A stretch of 64,000 nt of DNA from JAPUME01 sp027294185 (GTDB lineage: Bacteria > Acidobacteriota > Terriglobia > UBA7540 > JAPUME01), in the NCBI GenBank assembly GCA_963555835.3, contig CAUVWZ020000002.1, positions 2,170,001-2,234,000 on the forward strand, in the 5' to 3' direction. This document shows, one piece after another, positions 54,052 to 62,946 of this stretch. The translations under genes and the position numbers were made by a program. The notes under the pieces are model-generated. The model was not told where the DNA came from. It did not search any database and was given only the letters and a program-made list of their open reading frames with translations. The stretch's first letter is position 1. Each line of letters opens with the position of its first letter.

Positions 54052-55138
54052 GAATCGAGCCGTAGCCAACACCACCTTCTTTACCGTCAAGTGGGAAGAA
54101 GCGGGCGTAGTGCTGCTCGACCAGCGGAAACTTCCGCAGGAGGAAACCTACCTCACCTGCAAAACCTACGGGGAAGTTGCGGAGGCAATCCGCGCGATGG
54201 TGGTCCGAGGCGCGCCGGCCATCGGCGTCACGGCGGCCATGGGCGTTGCGCTGGGAATCAAGAAATCTTCGGCGGGCAACTTGAAAGAGTTGGCCGCCGA
54301 ACTTGATGTAATCTCAAAGACACTTCTTGAGACCCGCCCCACTGCCGTGAACCTCTCCTGGGCACTAAGACGGATGAAGGAGACCTTCGAGCGTTCGCGG
54401 GCCGCGGCCACGGGCACAGAGGCGGAAAAGATTCAGGCCGTCCGGCGAGACTTGACGAAAGAAGCCCAACGAATGCTGAGGGAAGACATTGCGATTTGTG
54501 AGGCCATCGGGCGAAACGGCGCCGGGCTGATCGAGGATTCGGGCAATATCCTCACCCACTGCAACGCGGGTGCGCTGGCCACCGGCGGGTACGGGACCGC
54601 GCTCGGCGTAGTGCGTTCCGCCGTCGCCCAGGGGAAGTCCGTCCATGTGTTCGCCGACGAGACCCGTCCGTTCCTGCAGGGCGCGCGCCTCACCACCTGG
54701 GAGCTGCAAAAAGACGGCATTCCCGTGACCCTGATTACCGACAACATGGCCGGACACTTCATGCACCAGGGTCAGGTCCAATGCGTCATCGTCGGCGCGG
54801 ACCGGATCGCCTCGAACGGTGACGTGGCGAATAAGATCGGCACCTACAGTCTGGCCGTGCTGGCCAGGGAAAACTGCCTGCCTTTCTATGTCGCTGCGCC
54901 CCTCTCCACCATTGATAGGAACATGCCCTCGGGGGAACAGATCTCGATCGAAGAGCGGTCGCCCGGGGAGGTAACCGAGCTACGGGGAATATCGATCGCA
55001 CCCGCCGGTGTCCCAGCCCGACATCCTGCCTTTGATGTAACACCTCATCGCTACGTTACAGCCATCATCACCGAACGCGGCGTCGCTCGCGAACCCTTCA
55101 CGGAAGCTCTGAATCAGTTTTTTTCGTCAGAAAAGTAG
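54041..55138 (+). CDS. mtnA: S-methyl-5-thioribose-1-phosphate isomerase
   Basis: A 365-residue enzyme of the methionine salvage pathway converting methylthioribose-1-phosphate to methylthioribulose-1-phosphate. Family residues are Arg56 in VVRGAPAIG, catalytic Cys174 in LTHCNAGALATGGYGTALG and Asp254 in VGADRIASNGDVANKIGTY. These separate it from eIF2B-like paralogues. The TTG at 54041, overlapping the CPBP gene by 11 bases, is my preferred start; the frame is open to a TTG at 54005. It precedes no other mtn gene in this window. Confidence 0.92.
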   Translation: MGTENRAVANTTFFTVKWEEAGVVLLDQRKLPQEETYLTCKTYGEVAEAIRAMVVRGAPAIGVTAAMGVALGIKKSSAGNLKELAAELDVISKTLLETRPTAVNLSWALRRMKETFERSRAAATGTEAEKIQAVRRDLTKEAQRMLREDIAICEAIGRNGAGLIEDSGNILTHCNAGALATGGYGTALGVVRSAVAQGKSVHVFADETRPFLQGARLTTWELQKDGIPVTLITDNMAGHFMHQGQVQCVIVGADRIASNGDVANKIGTYSLAVLARENCLPFYVAAPLSTIDRNMPSGEQISIEERSPGEVTELRGISIAPAGVPARHPAFDVTPHRYVTAIITERGVAREPFTEALNQFFSSEK

Positions 55139-55144
55139 CTGTCT

Positions 55145-56392
55145 TCAGGAGAGCCTGTCGGCAGAGCCGGGCATGCGGCCTTCTTCGCTCGCTCCCACGC
55201 CTTCCGACTCCGGCTCTCTATTGCGCATCAGGAAGCTGACTCCCAGGAAACCAATCCCTGAAAGAAACGTAACCGCCACCGGTATGATCATGGCCGTACG
55301 GAGCCCCACTCGGTCCGCCACCAGGCCGATCAACGGAGGAGCGGTCGCGGTACCCAGCAGATGGATAAAGAGCATGTAGAGGCCGAAGGCCGCGCTCCTT
55401 ATCCGCAAGGGAGCCAGGTCATGGATGACCGCTGTGGCCGGGCCGTGGTACCAGGTGAGGAAGAAGGTTGCCATCACCAGCGAAATCTGCAGGTGAAATT
55501 GAGACTCGGTCAGGACGGCCCAGAGCGAGAAGGGGGAGGAAATCAGAAATCCCACAGCAATGGCCAGGGCCCGGCCCCCGGAAAACTTGTTGTTCAGCTT
55601 GTCGGCCAGCCAGCCTCCGAAGAACACGCCGCACAACCCTCCTACAAGAGTTGTCAGCCCCAGGGCAATCCCCGCGCGCGTGATGCTGAAGCCGTGGTAG
55701 CGCACCGCGAGCGTAGGCGTCCAGGCCACGTAGGCGGAAGCGGAAAAGGCAATCATGGCGCTGGAAATCAGAGTGAATACATAAGCGGGAGACTTGAGCA
55801 TTCCCCAGACGTTGCCGGAGCGGACCCTTTGAGTGCGTTTCGGCTCGGGGAGTTTCAAGCAACCCAGGGCCAACAGGGCCCCCGGAGCGGCGACGATGAA
55901 AAATGCCGAACGCCACCCGAACGATTCCGCGAGCACGCCGCTCAACATCATGCCGGCAATTCCACCGGCAAACATCCCCAGCGTGAAGATGCTCTGGACG
56001 CGCGCCCGCAGGGAGGAGGGAAAGGCGTCGGAGATCATCGCCGTTCCGGCGGGCGCGTAGGCGCTCTCGCCCACTCCCACGAGCGATCGCGCCAGCAGCA
56101 GCGTACGAAAGGAATGGGCAAGACCGGTGAGCATCGTCGCCCCGCTCCAAAACAGAACCGCGAAGCTGATAATCTTCTTGCGGCTCCACCGGTCCGCCAG
56201 CCAGCCAAAAGGCAGCGAGGCCCCAGCATGCACCACCATTAAAACCGTTCCCAGCAGTCCCAGCTGAAAATCGCTAAGTTGGAACTCCTCTCCCAGGATT
56301 GGATAAAGAGGGAAAATGATCTGGCGGTCCACGTAGTTCATTACGTTGACCAGCACCAGTATGGCAAGCAGGGAGATCGACGATCGCTTCAT
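55145..56392 (-). CDS. MFS transporter, Spinster-like
   Basis: A 415-residue 12-helix transporter. The N-terminal NVMNYVDRQIIFPLYPILGEEFQLSDFQLGLLGTV and the loop GWLADRWSRKK are typical of the Spns-type MFS branch, whose members export sphingolipid-like or lysolipid cargo in eukaryotes; bacterial substrates are unknown. It lies at the end of the minus-strand run behind the ABC ATPase gene, with a 165-bp gap, so co-expression is uncertain. Confidence 0.85.
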   Translation of the reverse strand: MKRSSISLLAILVLVNVMNYVDRQIIFPLYPILGEEFQLSDFQLGLLGTVLMVVHAGASLPFGWLADRWSRKKIISFAVLFWSGATMLTGLAHSFRTLLLARSLVGVGESAYAPAGTAMISDAFPSSLRARVQSIFTLGMFAGGIAGMMLSGVLAESFGWRSAFFIVAAPGALLALGCLKLPEPKRTQRVRSGNVWGMLKSPAYVFTLISSAMIAFSASAYVAWTPTLAVRYHGFSITRAGIALGLTTLVGGLCGVFFGGWLADKLNNKFSGGRALAIAVGFLISSPFSLWAVLTESQFHLQISLVMATFFLTWYHGPATAVIHDLAPLRIRSAAFGLYMLFIHLLGTATAPPLIGLVADRVGLRTAMIIPVAVTFLSGIGFLGVSFLMRNREPESEGVGASEEGRMPGSADRLS

Positions 56393-56557
56393 AAATTCGA
56401 GGGGAGAGGCCCGGTGTGCCTTCGCCGCACCCAGGGTAACGGCTTTCCGGGAACCTCAGAAAAAACTGCGCTTTAGAAATGTAACGCCGTGACGAAAAGT
56501 GGGGTTCCCGTCCAACCCTGCGGCGGTTCGGCCGGGAAGACAACCCCCGAGCGATCT

Positions 56558-57256
56558 TTACTTGATCCGTTCGTCGCGCCGAATGGCGCCGTCTTCAAGG
56601 GTAAGGATGCGGTGGGCGTGTCCGGCGACACTCTGGTCGTGCGTCACCAGGATAAGAGTGTTCCCTTCCTGGTAGAGGCGGTCGAAAAGCGCCAGGATTT
56701 CACTGCCGGTCGTCGAGTCCAGGTTGCCCGTAGGCTCATCGGCCAGGATGATCGAAGGCCGGTTGACCAGGGCGCGCGCGATCGCCACTCGCTGGTGCTG
56801 GCCGCCGGAGAGTTGATTCGGTCGATGGTCGATTCGGTCGGCCAAATCGACGCGAGCCAGGGCTTCCTGGGCCATCTCCAAGCGGCGGGCGGGGGAGGTC
56901 CCGTTGTAAATCAGAGGCAGTTCCACATTTTGCAGCGCCGTGGCCCGCGCCAGGAGGTTAAAGGTCTGAAAGACAAATCCAATTTCCTTGTTGCGAATAT
57001 GGGCCAACTCGTCGTCGCTCAATTCGCTGACCGACTGACCGTTCAGCCAGTATTCGCCTCGGCTGGGCGTATCGAGGCAGCCGATCAGGTTCATCAAGGT
57101 GGATTTGCCTGAGCCCGAGGGCCCCATGATGGCCACGTATTCGTTACTCTGAATCTGGAGTGAAACGCCACGGAGGGCGTGAATCTCCTCCGCCCCGATT
57201 TCGTAGGACTTCCACAATCCCTCAGTCCGTATGAGTGTGCCATTCTCGTTCGACAT
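56558..57256 (-). CDS. MacB/LolD-type ABC transporter ATP-binding protein
   Basis: A 232-residue ATPase with Walker A GPSGSGKST, signature LSGGQHQR and Walker B ILADEPTGNLD. The EPTGNLDS block and the size match the MacB/LolD/FtsE group, which power extracytoplasmic lipoprotein or peptide handling. It follows the MacA-like adaptor gene by 37 bp on the same strand. No FtsX/MacB permease follows: the next gene is an MFS transporter. The permease must lie elsewhere or has been lost. Confidence 0.92.
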   Translation of the reverse strand: MSNENGTLIRTEGLWKSYEIGAEEIHALRGVSLQIQSNEYVAIMGPSGSGKSTLMNLIGCLDTPSRGEYWLNGQSVSELSDDELAHIRNKEIGFVFQTFNLLARATALQNVELPLIYNGTSPARRLEMAQEALARVDLADRIDHRPNQLSGGQHQRVAIARALVNRPSIILADEPTGNLDSTTGSEILALFDRLYQEGNTLILVTHDQSVAGHAHRILTLEDGAIRRDERIK

Positions 57257-57293
57257 GGCGATTTCCGACGGAATCCTTCTGGTTTCTTTCTAC

Positions 57294-58718
57294 CTATTCG
57301 TTTTCGGGCAGGGCGTCGGTCTTATTCTCGACACGGATCTTGGCCCCGTTCTTGAGGGTCCGGAGCGCCTTGTAACTCCCGCTGATAACCTCTTCGCCGT
57401 CTTCCAGGCCCTCGGTTACTTCCACTTCGGTCGTTCCCATGATGCCGGTCTTGACGGGGACGAAGGTGGCGATCCCGTCCCGCACAACGAAAACCCCCTG
57501 AATCTCTTCTCTCAACTGCTCCCGGGTCAACTCCCCGGAGGCGGCGAAAGTCTTGCCCTGGGAATCTCCTTCCTCCGGCTGCAGTTCCCTTTGCTCGCGA
57601 ATCGTGACCGCCCGAATGGGTATGGTCAGCACGCCGTCGCGCGTGGCGGTGGTGACCTTGGCCGTCGAGGAGAGTCCCGGACGCAGATTGGGCGGCGGAT
57701 CATCCAGGGTGATTTCAACTCTGAAATCCTTGGCCTCTTCACTGATCTGATTGGCAGTGGTCGCCTGGCCTGTGGCCCGGTTGATGGCGCTCTGACCGAC
57801 TTCGGTTACTTCACCCGAGAAGGTCTGGTCCGGAAGCGCGTCGATAGTAATTTCGACCGGCTGAGAGAGTCGGACGTTCACAATGTCGGTTTCATCCACT
57901 CTTACCTCGGCCGTGATGACCGACAGATCCGCCACGGAAAACAGACGGCTTCCGGGGGAATTCTGAATTCCCATGACGACGTTTTCACCGACGTTCACCG
58001 GAAGGTCCGTCACCACGCCGTCAATGGGAGAAGTGTAGGTCCTCTTCCGCAAAATGTCGGAAATGCGAGCCAGGGTGGCTCGTGCCTGTGCCACGCGGGC
58101 CAGGACCATGTCCCGAGCCGAGGTTCTCTGCAGCAGCTCGGCCTCGGCCTGGCTGATGCGGGCCTTCCCGGACTCGATCACCGCCTGTGCCACTTCGAAG
58201 TCAGCGCGTCTCTGGTCGTAGAGAGATCGGGAGATCAGATCTTCCTCCAATAGCTGCGCGGCACGCTCGAACTCCACGCGATAGCGGTTCCGGTTCGCCT
58301 CCGACTGGACCAGATCGGCCCGGGCGCTCTCGACGAAGGCCTCGGCCGCCTTGCGGGACGCCTGCGCTCCCCTGGCCTCCGCCTGAACGGTTCTCAGGAA
58401 GGCCTTCTGGGCGTCCACCTCGGCCGCCGGCTGGATGGATTCCAAACGCAAAATCACCTGACCCTGTTTTACCGTGTCGCCTTCTTCCACCAGAATCTCG
58501 GTAACCTTTCCCAGAGAGTCGGCATTGACGTTGGCGTAGTTTTTCGGCTTGATCTCGCCCGAGGCCGTGACAACGGACTTCAAATCCTGGAGTTGGGCCT
58601 TCTCGGTCTGGACCACGACGCGGTTGCGGCGGGAGCGCCATATGCCGCCTCCAACGGCAGCCACGACCAAGACGCCTCCTGCGGCGAGAAGTATGATTTT
58701 TTTCACATTCAAGGTCAA
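57294..58718 (-). CDS. MacA-like periplasmic adaptor (membrane fusion) protein
   Basis: A 474-residue adaptor with an N-terminal membrane anchor (about 8-24), a lipoyl half-motif (VVTASGEIKPKNYANVNADSLGKVTEILVEEGDTVKQGQVILRLE), a long coiled-coil hairpin (about 95-205), and beta-barrel and membrane-proximal domains. These proteins link an inner-membrane ABC transporter to an outer-membrane channel, typically TolC. The start is a TTG; GTG or TTG codons a few residues on are also possible. The ATPase gene follows; the permease gene is missing nearby. Confidence 0.88.
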   Translation of the reverse strand: MTLNVKKIILLAAGGVLVVAAVGGGIWRSRRNRVVVQTEKAQLQDLKSVVTASGEIKPKNYANVNADSLGKVTEILVEEGDTVKQGQVILRLESIQPAAEVDAQKAFLRTVQAEARGAQASRKAAEAFVESARADLVQSEANRNRYRVEFERAAQLLEEDLISRSLYDQRRADFEVAQAVIESGKARISQAEAELLQRTSARDMVLARVAQARATLARISDILRKRTYTSPIDGVVTDLPVNVGENVVMGIQNSPGSRLFSVADLSVITAEVRVDETDIVNVRLSQPVEITIDALPDQTFSGEVTEVGQSAINRATGQATTANQISEEAKDFRVEITLDDPPPNLRPGLSSTAKVTTATRDGVLTIPIRAVTIREQRELQPEEGDSQGKTFAASGELTREQLREEIQGVFVVRDGIATFVPVKTGIMGTTEVEVTEGLEDGEEVISGSYKALRTLKNGAKIRVENKTDALPENE

Positions 58719-59096
58719 TGGAACCTATCCATTCAGTAAGACGTTCTGCTTCCTTTCAAAGTTTCAATCGGCCATCTAAAAATCTCGGGTGTCTGCCAGG
58801 GGGCGGGGCGGGGAGGCTTTTGCAGGCCGACCGATGAGACCATGAATTAAGTTTGGAGGCTACTTCTCCCTCCACCATCCAGTTTACTCTCCCTCCCGCC
58901 TGCTTGCAAAGCGACTTCGGGAGAGGGCACACCGTTTTCCAGAGGGCAATTCCAAGCAGCACAACCCCTCGGGACGGGAGAGCAGGATGCAAGATATTCC
59001 CAGGACATACTGGAAAAACCAACACCTGCCGGCTATCCGTGAGGCCGTCTAATCGACAGGCTGTTTATCCCATAACCCATCTATCAAACAACCGCG
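58719..59096. other. 378-bp gap between macA-like and rne genes: no convincing gene
   Basis: An 89-codon minus-strand frame at 58756-59025 has no recognisable features and no convincing start signal. The stretch is otherwise pyrimidine/purine-patchy, with a small CCCCTCGGGACGGGAG palindrome-like piece. I see no tRNA or known RNA. Confidence 0.5.
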
Positions 59097-61526
59097 CTAG
59101 AAGATTTCAAACCGCTCCTGGTGCACCGACGCATCGGATTTGACGATCACATCCTTCTGCGTAAGCGCTTCCATCTCCGAGAGCAGGGAGCCGTCGCTCG
59201 ATTTCAGCCCCTTGGCCACGTCGGGGTGAACCCGCAAGGTTAGGGTCGACCCGTCCATCGAGGCGGCCATTTTTCGCACTTCCGCAAGGATCTCGTGGCA
59301 CACGGTGTTTACGGATTTGATCCAACCCGAACCCTCACAATAGATGCAGGGATGGCAAAGCGTGCGGCCCAGTGACTGGCGAACACGCTTGCGGGTAATA
59401 GCGACCAGACCGAAATCGTTAAAAGAGAGAGCCTTGGAGGGAGCTCGGTCAACTGTCAGCGCATCCTCAAGCGCCTGCAGCACCTTGGTGCGGCTGCGCC
59501 TCTCATCCATGTCGATAAAGTCGATGACGATGATGCCTCCCAGGTCGCGCAGGCGCATCTGCCGCACGATCTCCTTGGTGGCGTCGACATTCGTCCGCAG
59601 AATGGTGTCTTCCAGGCGATTCGTCCTGCCGACAAATTTGCCGGTATTCACGTCAATCGCAACCAGGGCTTCGGTCTCGTTGATGACGATGTAGCCGCCG
59701 GACTTCAGCCAAATCTTCGGCTTCAGCGCCTTCTCAATCTCTGATTGGATTCCGAACTCCTCAAAAATGGGTGTCTCTCTGTCGTAGAGCTTGACCCGCC
59801 CGACCAGGGATGGCTGGCTGCGGTTGACGAAGTCGACGGCTCCCTCGAACTCTGCTTCGCTGTCAACGCGAATCCGCTTGAACTCGGGTGAAAAAATATC
59901 GCGCAGAACACGCTCAACCAATCCCGCGTCACGATGAATCAGGGCGGGAGCTTTGGCGGCGTCGGCGCGGGCGCGCAGCTCGTTCCAGAGCTTGGTGAGA
60001 AAGTTAATGTCCGCTTTAATGTCTTCCTCGGACCGGCCTTCGGCGGCCGTCCGGGCGATAAAGCCGCCCGTGAGCGATCCCTTGTGTTCCAGAATCGTGT
60101 TCCGCAGGCGGAGTCTCTGCTCCTCGGAGGAAATCTTTCGCGAGACGCCGATGTGGGCCACGGTGGGCATATAAACCAGGTAGCGGCCCGGCAGTGCGAT
60201 ATGAGAGGTAATCCGAGCCCCTTTGGTCCCCAGAGGTTCCCGGGCGATCTGAACCAGGATTTCCTGACCTTCCTTCAGAACGTTGGCAATCTGCACCTGC
60301 GGCGATGAGGAAGATTGGCTGCGTGAACGACGAACGGGTCGGCGCGGCCCACTGCGTCGCGGCTTTCGAGTGCCTCCCCCGCTCGGCGTCGCGGAAAATC
60401 GGGCCTGCCCATCGGAATCTCGCAGGGTGTACTTCCTCTTCCGGTTCTTTGCCCGGGGAGGTTGATCCCCTGATGCATCATCGCCGGCAGTGGAAGTTGA
60501 ATCTTCGGCAACCTGAGCCGGCTCATCAGAGGGGTTCCGGCCGCTGTCACTCTCGGACTCAGAAGCGGTCTCGGCGCTAATTTTCGATTCCTGTTCCGTA
60601 TCGGAGGCTCCCGGCTCGGAATCCTGTCGCGTGAACCAGGATTCGGGTAATTGACCCTCCAGTGGACTCTCCGGCTCGGAACCGGTGAGATAGCCCTCCG
60701 GCACCAGAGACTCCGCCGAATCCTTTTTATCACTATCCAGGGTGGGCAGGTTTCGAACCAGCGGTTCCTCAGCGGGGGAACCAGCATCGAGAATTCCCTT
60801 GGTGAGGGAGGCGCTGTCGCTCTCGGCTATAGAGGTAGGGGAACCATTTTCGGGCTCCTGTTGCGAATCCGCACGGGGCTCGTCGTGGTGGAGCGCCAGG
60901 GTTTCACCCGGCAGCAGTTGGAAATCCTTATCCCCAACCTTTTCCGGCCTTTCAGTCTTTTCCTCTTTTCGAAATCCGCTGCTACCTCGACGGCTGTCGA
61001 TACGGCGGCGGCGGGAAGGTCGCCCGCGCCGACGAATCCCACCCTCTTGCTCGTCTCGCGCGGGAGCGACGGAAGGGCTGGGCTTCGCAGCAGAAGGGCT
61101 GGGCTTCGCAGCAGAAGTGACATTTTCGGGGGAAGCTTGCGCATCCGCGGGCGGCTCCGGCGAGGGAGGCTCGGGAGCATCGGCGACTGCAACGGCCGAT
61201 TCGGGCTCAGGGGCCTCCGGCGGGGCTTCTTTCGAACGCTCTTTGGCCTCTCGCTTGCCGGTCTCGCCGTTCGAGCCCAACCGTTCGTACTCTTCCGACT
61301 CCTCATAAAAGTCGGAAACGTAAAGAAAAGCGTCCCGCTCCAGACCGACGTCTACGAAGGCAGACTGCATTCCGGGCAGGACCCGGCTCACTCGTCCTTT
61401 GTAGATGGCCCCAACAATTCCGACGTCGACATCGCGCTCAAACCAGACTTCGACCAACTGGTCGTCTTCCAATACGGCGACCTTCGTCTCATGAGGAGAC
61501 GAGGACACGTACAATTCTTTTGTCAT
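59097..61526 (-). CDS. rne: RNase E/G family endoribonuclease with split S1 domain
   Basis: An 809-residue endoribonuclease for mRNA decay and rRNA maturation. The S1 domain begins at about residue 35 (VGAIYKGRVSRVLPGMQSAFVDVG), is interrupted by a Pro/Ala/Glu/Ser-rich insert of roughly 320 residues (about 85-410), and resumes at GQEILVQIAREPLGTKGARIT. The catalytic Asp residues sit in AIDVNTGKFVG (near 622) and IDFIDMDERR (near 669), and a zinc-link LCHPCIYCEGSGW follows. The ATG at 61526 has AAAGGAG before it. It lacks the long C-terminal degradosome tail of E. coli RNase E, so RNase G-like naming is equally fair. Confidence 0.94.
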   Translation of the reverse strand: MTKELYVSSSPHETKVAVLEDDQLVEVWFERDVDVGIVGAIYKGRVSRVLPGMQSAFVDVGLERDAFLYVSDFYEESEEYERLGSNGETGKREAKERSKEAPPEAPEPESAVAVADAPEPPSPEPPADAQASPENVTSAAKPSPSAAKPSPSVAPARDEQEGGIRRRGRPSRRRRIDSRRGSSGFRKEEKTERPEKVGDKDFQLLPGETLALHHDEPRADSQQEPENGSPTSIAESDSASLTKGILDAGSPAEEPLVRNLPTLDSDKKDSAESLVPEGYLTGSEPESPLEGQLPESWFTRQDSEPGASDTEQESKISAETASESESDSGRNPSDEPAQVAEDSTSTAGDDASGDQPPRAKNRKRKYTLRDSDGQARFSATPSGGGTRKPRRSGPRRPVRRSRSQSSSSPQVQIANVLKEGQEILVQIAREPLGTKGARITSHIALPGRYLVYMPTVAHIGVSRKISSEEQRLRLRNTILEHKGSLTGGFIARTAAEGRSEEDIKADINFLTKLWNELRARADAAKAPALIHRDAGLVERVLRDIFSPEFKRIRVDSEAEFEGAVDFVNRSQPSLVGRVKLYDRETPIFEEFGIQSEIEKALKPKIWLKSGGYIVINETEALVAIDVNTGKFVGRTNRLEDTILRTNVDATKEIVRQMRLRDLGGIIVIDFIDMDERRSRTKVLQALEDALTVDRAPSKALSFNDFGLVAITRKRVRQSLGRTLCHPCIYCEGSGWIKSVNTVCHEILAEVRKMAASMDGSTLTLRVHPDVAKGLKSSDGSLLSEMEALTQKDVIVKSDASVHQERFEIF
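61072..61113 (-). repeat. 21-bp tandem repeat in the rne insert
   Basis: Two exact 21-bp units (61072-61092 and 61093-61113) encode two SAAKPSP-type heptads in the disordered insert. Confidence 0.85.
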
Positions 61527-61827
61527 GGAAACTCCTTTAGGGAACAAGGCAGAGGATCTATCCCTCTCAGACGGGAGATCGACTCATCCTTTCCCTCGCT
61601 GAGCCTGTCCGGGCTCAGACATTCCTAAAATAGTCTGCGGTGGAATGCCTTGGGATTCTTTCTTCCCGTCGGACTCCACCACCCACTCTCCGGCCGATCC
61701 AATCCCGCCCAAATCAGTTTCGGGATTCGCGCCTTGCGATTCAGGCCCACTCCTGAAATGAGCAAGCCCGGAACCTCAGGCGGTTTTAACAGTAAGCATT
61801 TCGGCGGCTGTAAGTTTACTTGCCGGA
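61527..61827. other. 301-bp gap between rodA and rne: leader region with a hairpin, no convincing gene
   Basis: A minus-strand frame (61625-61831) overlaps the rodA stop but has no ribosome-binding site and no family-like content. The part next to rne contains a 7-bp hairpin and its Shine-Dalgarno, so it is best seen as the rne 5' leader. Confidence 0.55.
61599..61618 (-). promoter_or_regulatory. Stem-loop in the rne 5' leader
   Basis: CTGAGCC and GGCTCAG pair around a 6-nt loop, about 75 bp before the rne start. E. coli rne is autoregulated through leader hairpins, so a similar role is conceivable. It could also be a weak terminator, though no T run follows. Confidence 0.4.
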
Positions 61828-62916
61828 TCAATTGACAAAACGTCTCATGCGGACGCTAAGCGCCAACCCGAATCCCATAAACGTGAACAGAACCGATGAA
61901 CCCCCATAAGTCATCAGGGGTAATGGAATCCCCGTTACGGGCGCTAAACCGATGATCATGGCGGTGCTGATCGCGATCTGAAAGAAAAGCACTGCCGCGA
62001 AACCCGTAATCAGGAAACTCCCTGCTCGGTCAACCGCCGACTGGGCGCCATCTACCAGGCGCATCAACAATAGCAAGTACAGCAGCAGCACGAAGACCGT
62101 GCCCGCAAAACCCTGCTCTTCGGCAAATGCGGCGAAGATAAAATCCGTATGGGCTCCCGGAATGAAACCCAAGCGATTCTGGGTTCCCTGGCGCAATCCC
62201 TTACCCCAGAAACCCCCGGAGCCGATGGCAATCTTGGACTGGTTGATCTGATACCCGGAACCTTGAATATCCGCGTCCGGCTGAAGGAAGGTTTTAAGCC
62301 GTTCTTGCTGATAAGGCTTGAGAAACGACAAACCCACCGGCATCAACAGGGCTCCGGCCAGAACCAGCAATACAACCTGCCGTATCCGAATACCGGCTAC
62401 CGCGACGCCCGCCAGAGCAATTACTACAAAGGTCAATGCGGTCCCTAAATCCGGCTGGAGAGCCACCAACAACAAGGGCACACTGACCAGGGCTCCGACT
62501 ACAAATAAATCCTTCCAGCCAAGGTACTTGCGGTCAATTCCCGCGAAATACCTTGCCAACGCCATGATTATAACCAGTTTTACCATTTCAGACACCTGGA
62601 AATTCAATCCGCCCCAATGGATCCACCTTCGGGCCCCGCCGACCGGCTCTCCGGCCACCAGCAGCGCCACCAGAACCGCCACCGACCCCAGATAAATCCA
62701 GGGCACATGTCCCAGAATCATGTGGTAGTCCAGCCGGCTGATTGCAAACATGGCCACCAAGCCAATCAAAACCCAGTAGAACTGCCTCTTGGACTGGGCA
62801 GCCAACTCCGTCTCAGCCGTGACGCTGTAGATTTCCAAAATGCCCAGGGCCGAAATCAGCAGGACCAAGGCAACCAGCCACCAGTCGAATTCGCGATAGC
62901 TTACCTTTTTCTGCAA
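61828..62916 (-). CDS. rodA: Rod-shape-determining peptidoglycan polymerase RodA
   Basis: A 362-residue SEDS glycosyltransferase with about ten membrane helices. The segments LQPDLGTALTFV (conserved Asp site) and LPLMTYGGSSVL are diagnostic of the family, and the length fits RodA rather than FtsW. It polymerises glycan strands in the elongasome with PBP2. It lies directly behind mrdA, 30 bp away, as in most rod-shaped bacteria. Confidence 0.95.
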   Translation of the reverse strand: MQKKVSYREFDWWLVALVLLISALGILEIYSVTAETELAAQSKRQFYWVLIGLVAMFAISRLDYHMILGHVPWIYLGSVAVLVALLVAGEPVGGARRWIHWGGLNFQVSEMVKLVIIMALARYFAGIDRKYLGWKDLFVVGALVSVPLLLVALQPDLGTALTFVVIALAGVAVAGIRIRQVVLLVLAGALLMPVGLSFLKPYQQERLKTFLQPDADIQGSGYQINQSKIAIGSGGFWGKGLRQGTQNRLGFIPGAHTDFIFAAFAEEQGFAGTVFVLLLYLLLLMRLVDGAQSAVDRAGSFLITGFAAVLFFQIAISTAMIIGLAPVTGIPLPLMTYGGSSVLFTFMGFGLALSVRMRRFVN

Positions 62917-62946
62917 TTTTTCCTCCTGCCCCGCCTTTGCGGCGGT

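Noticed and set aside
58756..59025. 89-codon frame between macA-like and rne genes
   Set aside because: No homology-like features and poor start context.
61625..61831. 68-codon frame at the rodA stop codon
   Set aside because: It has a TTG start, no ribosome-binding site and no recognisable content.
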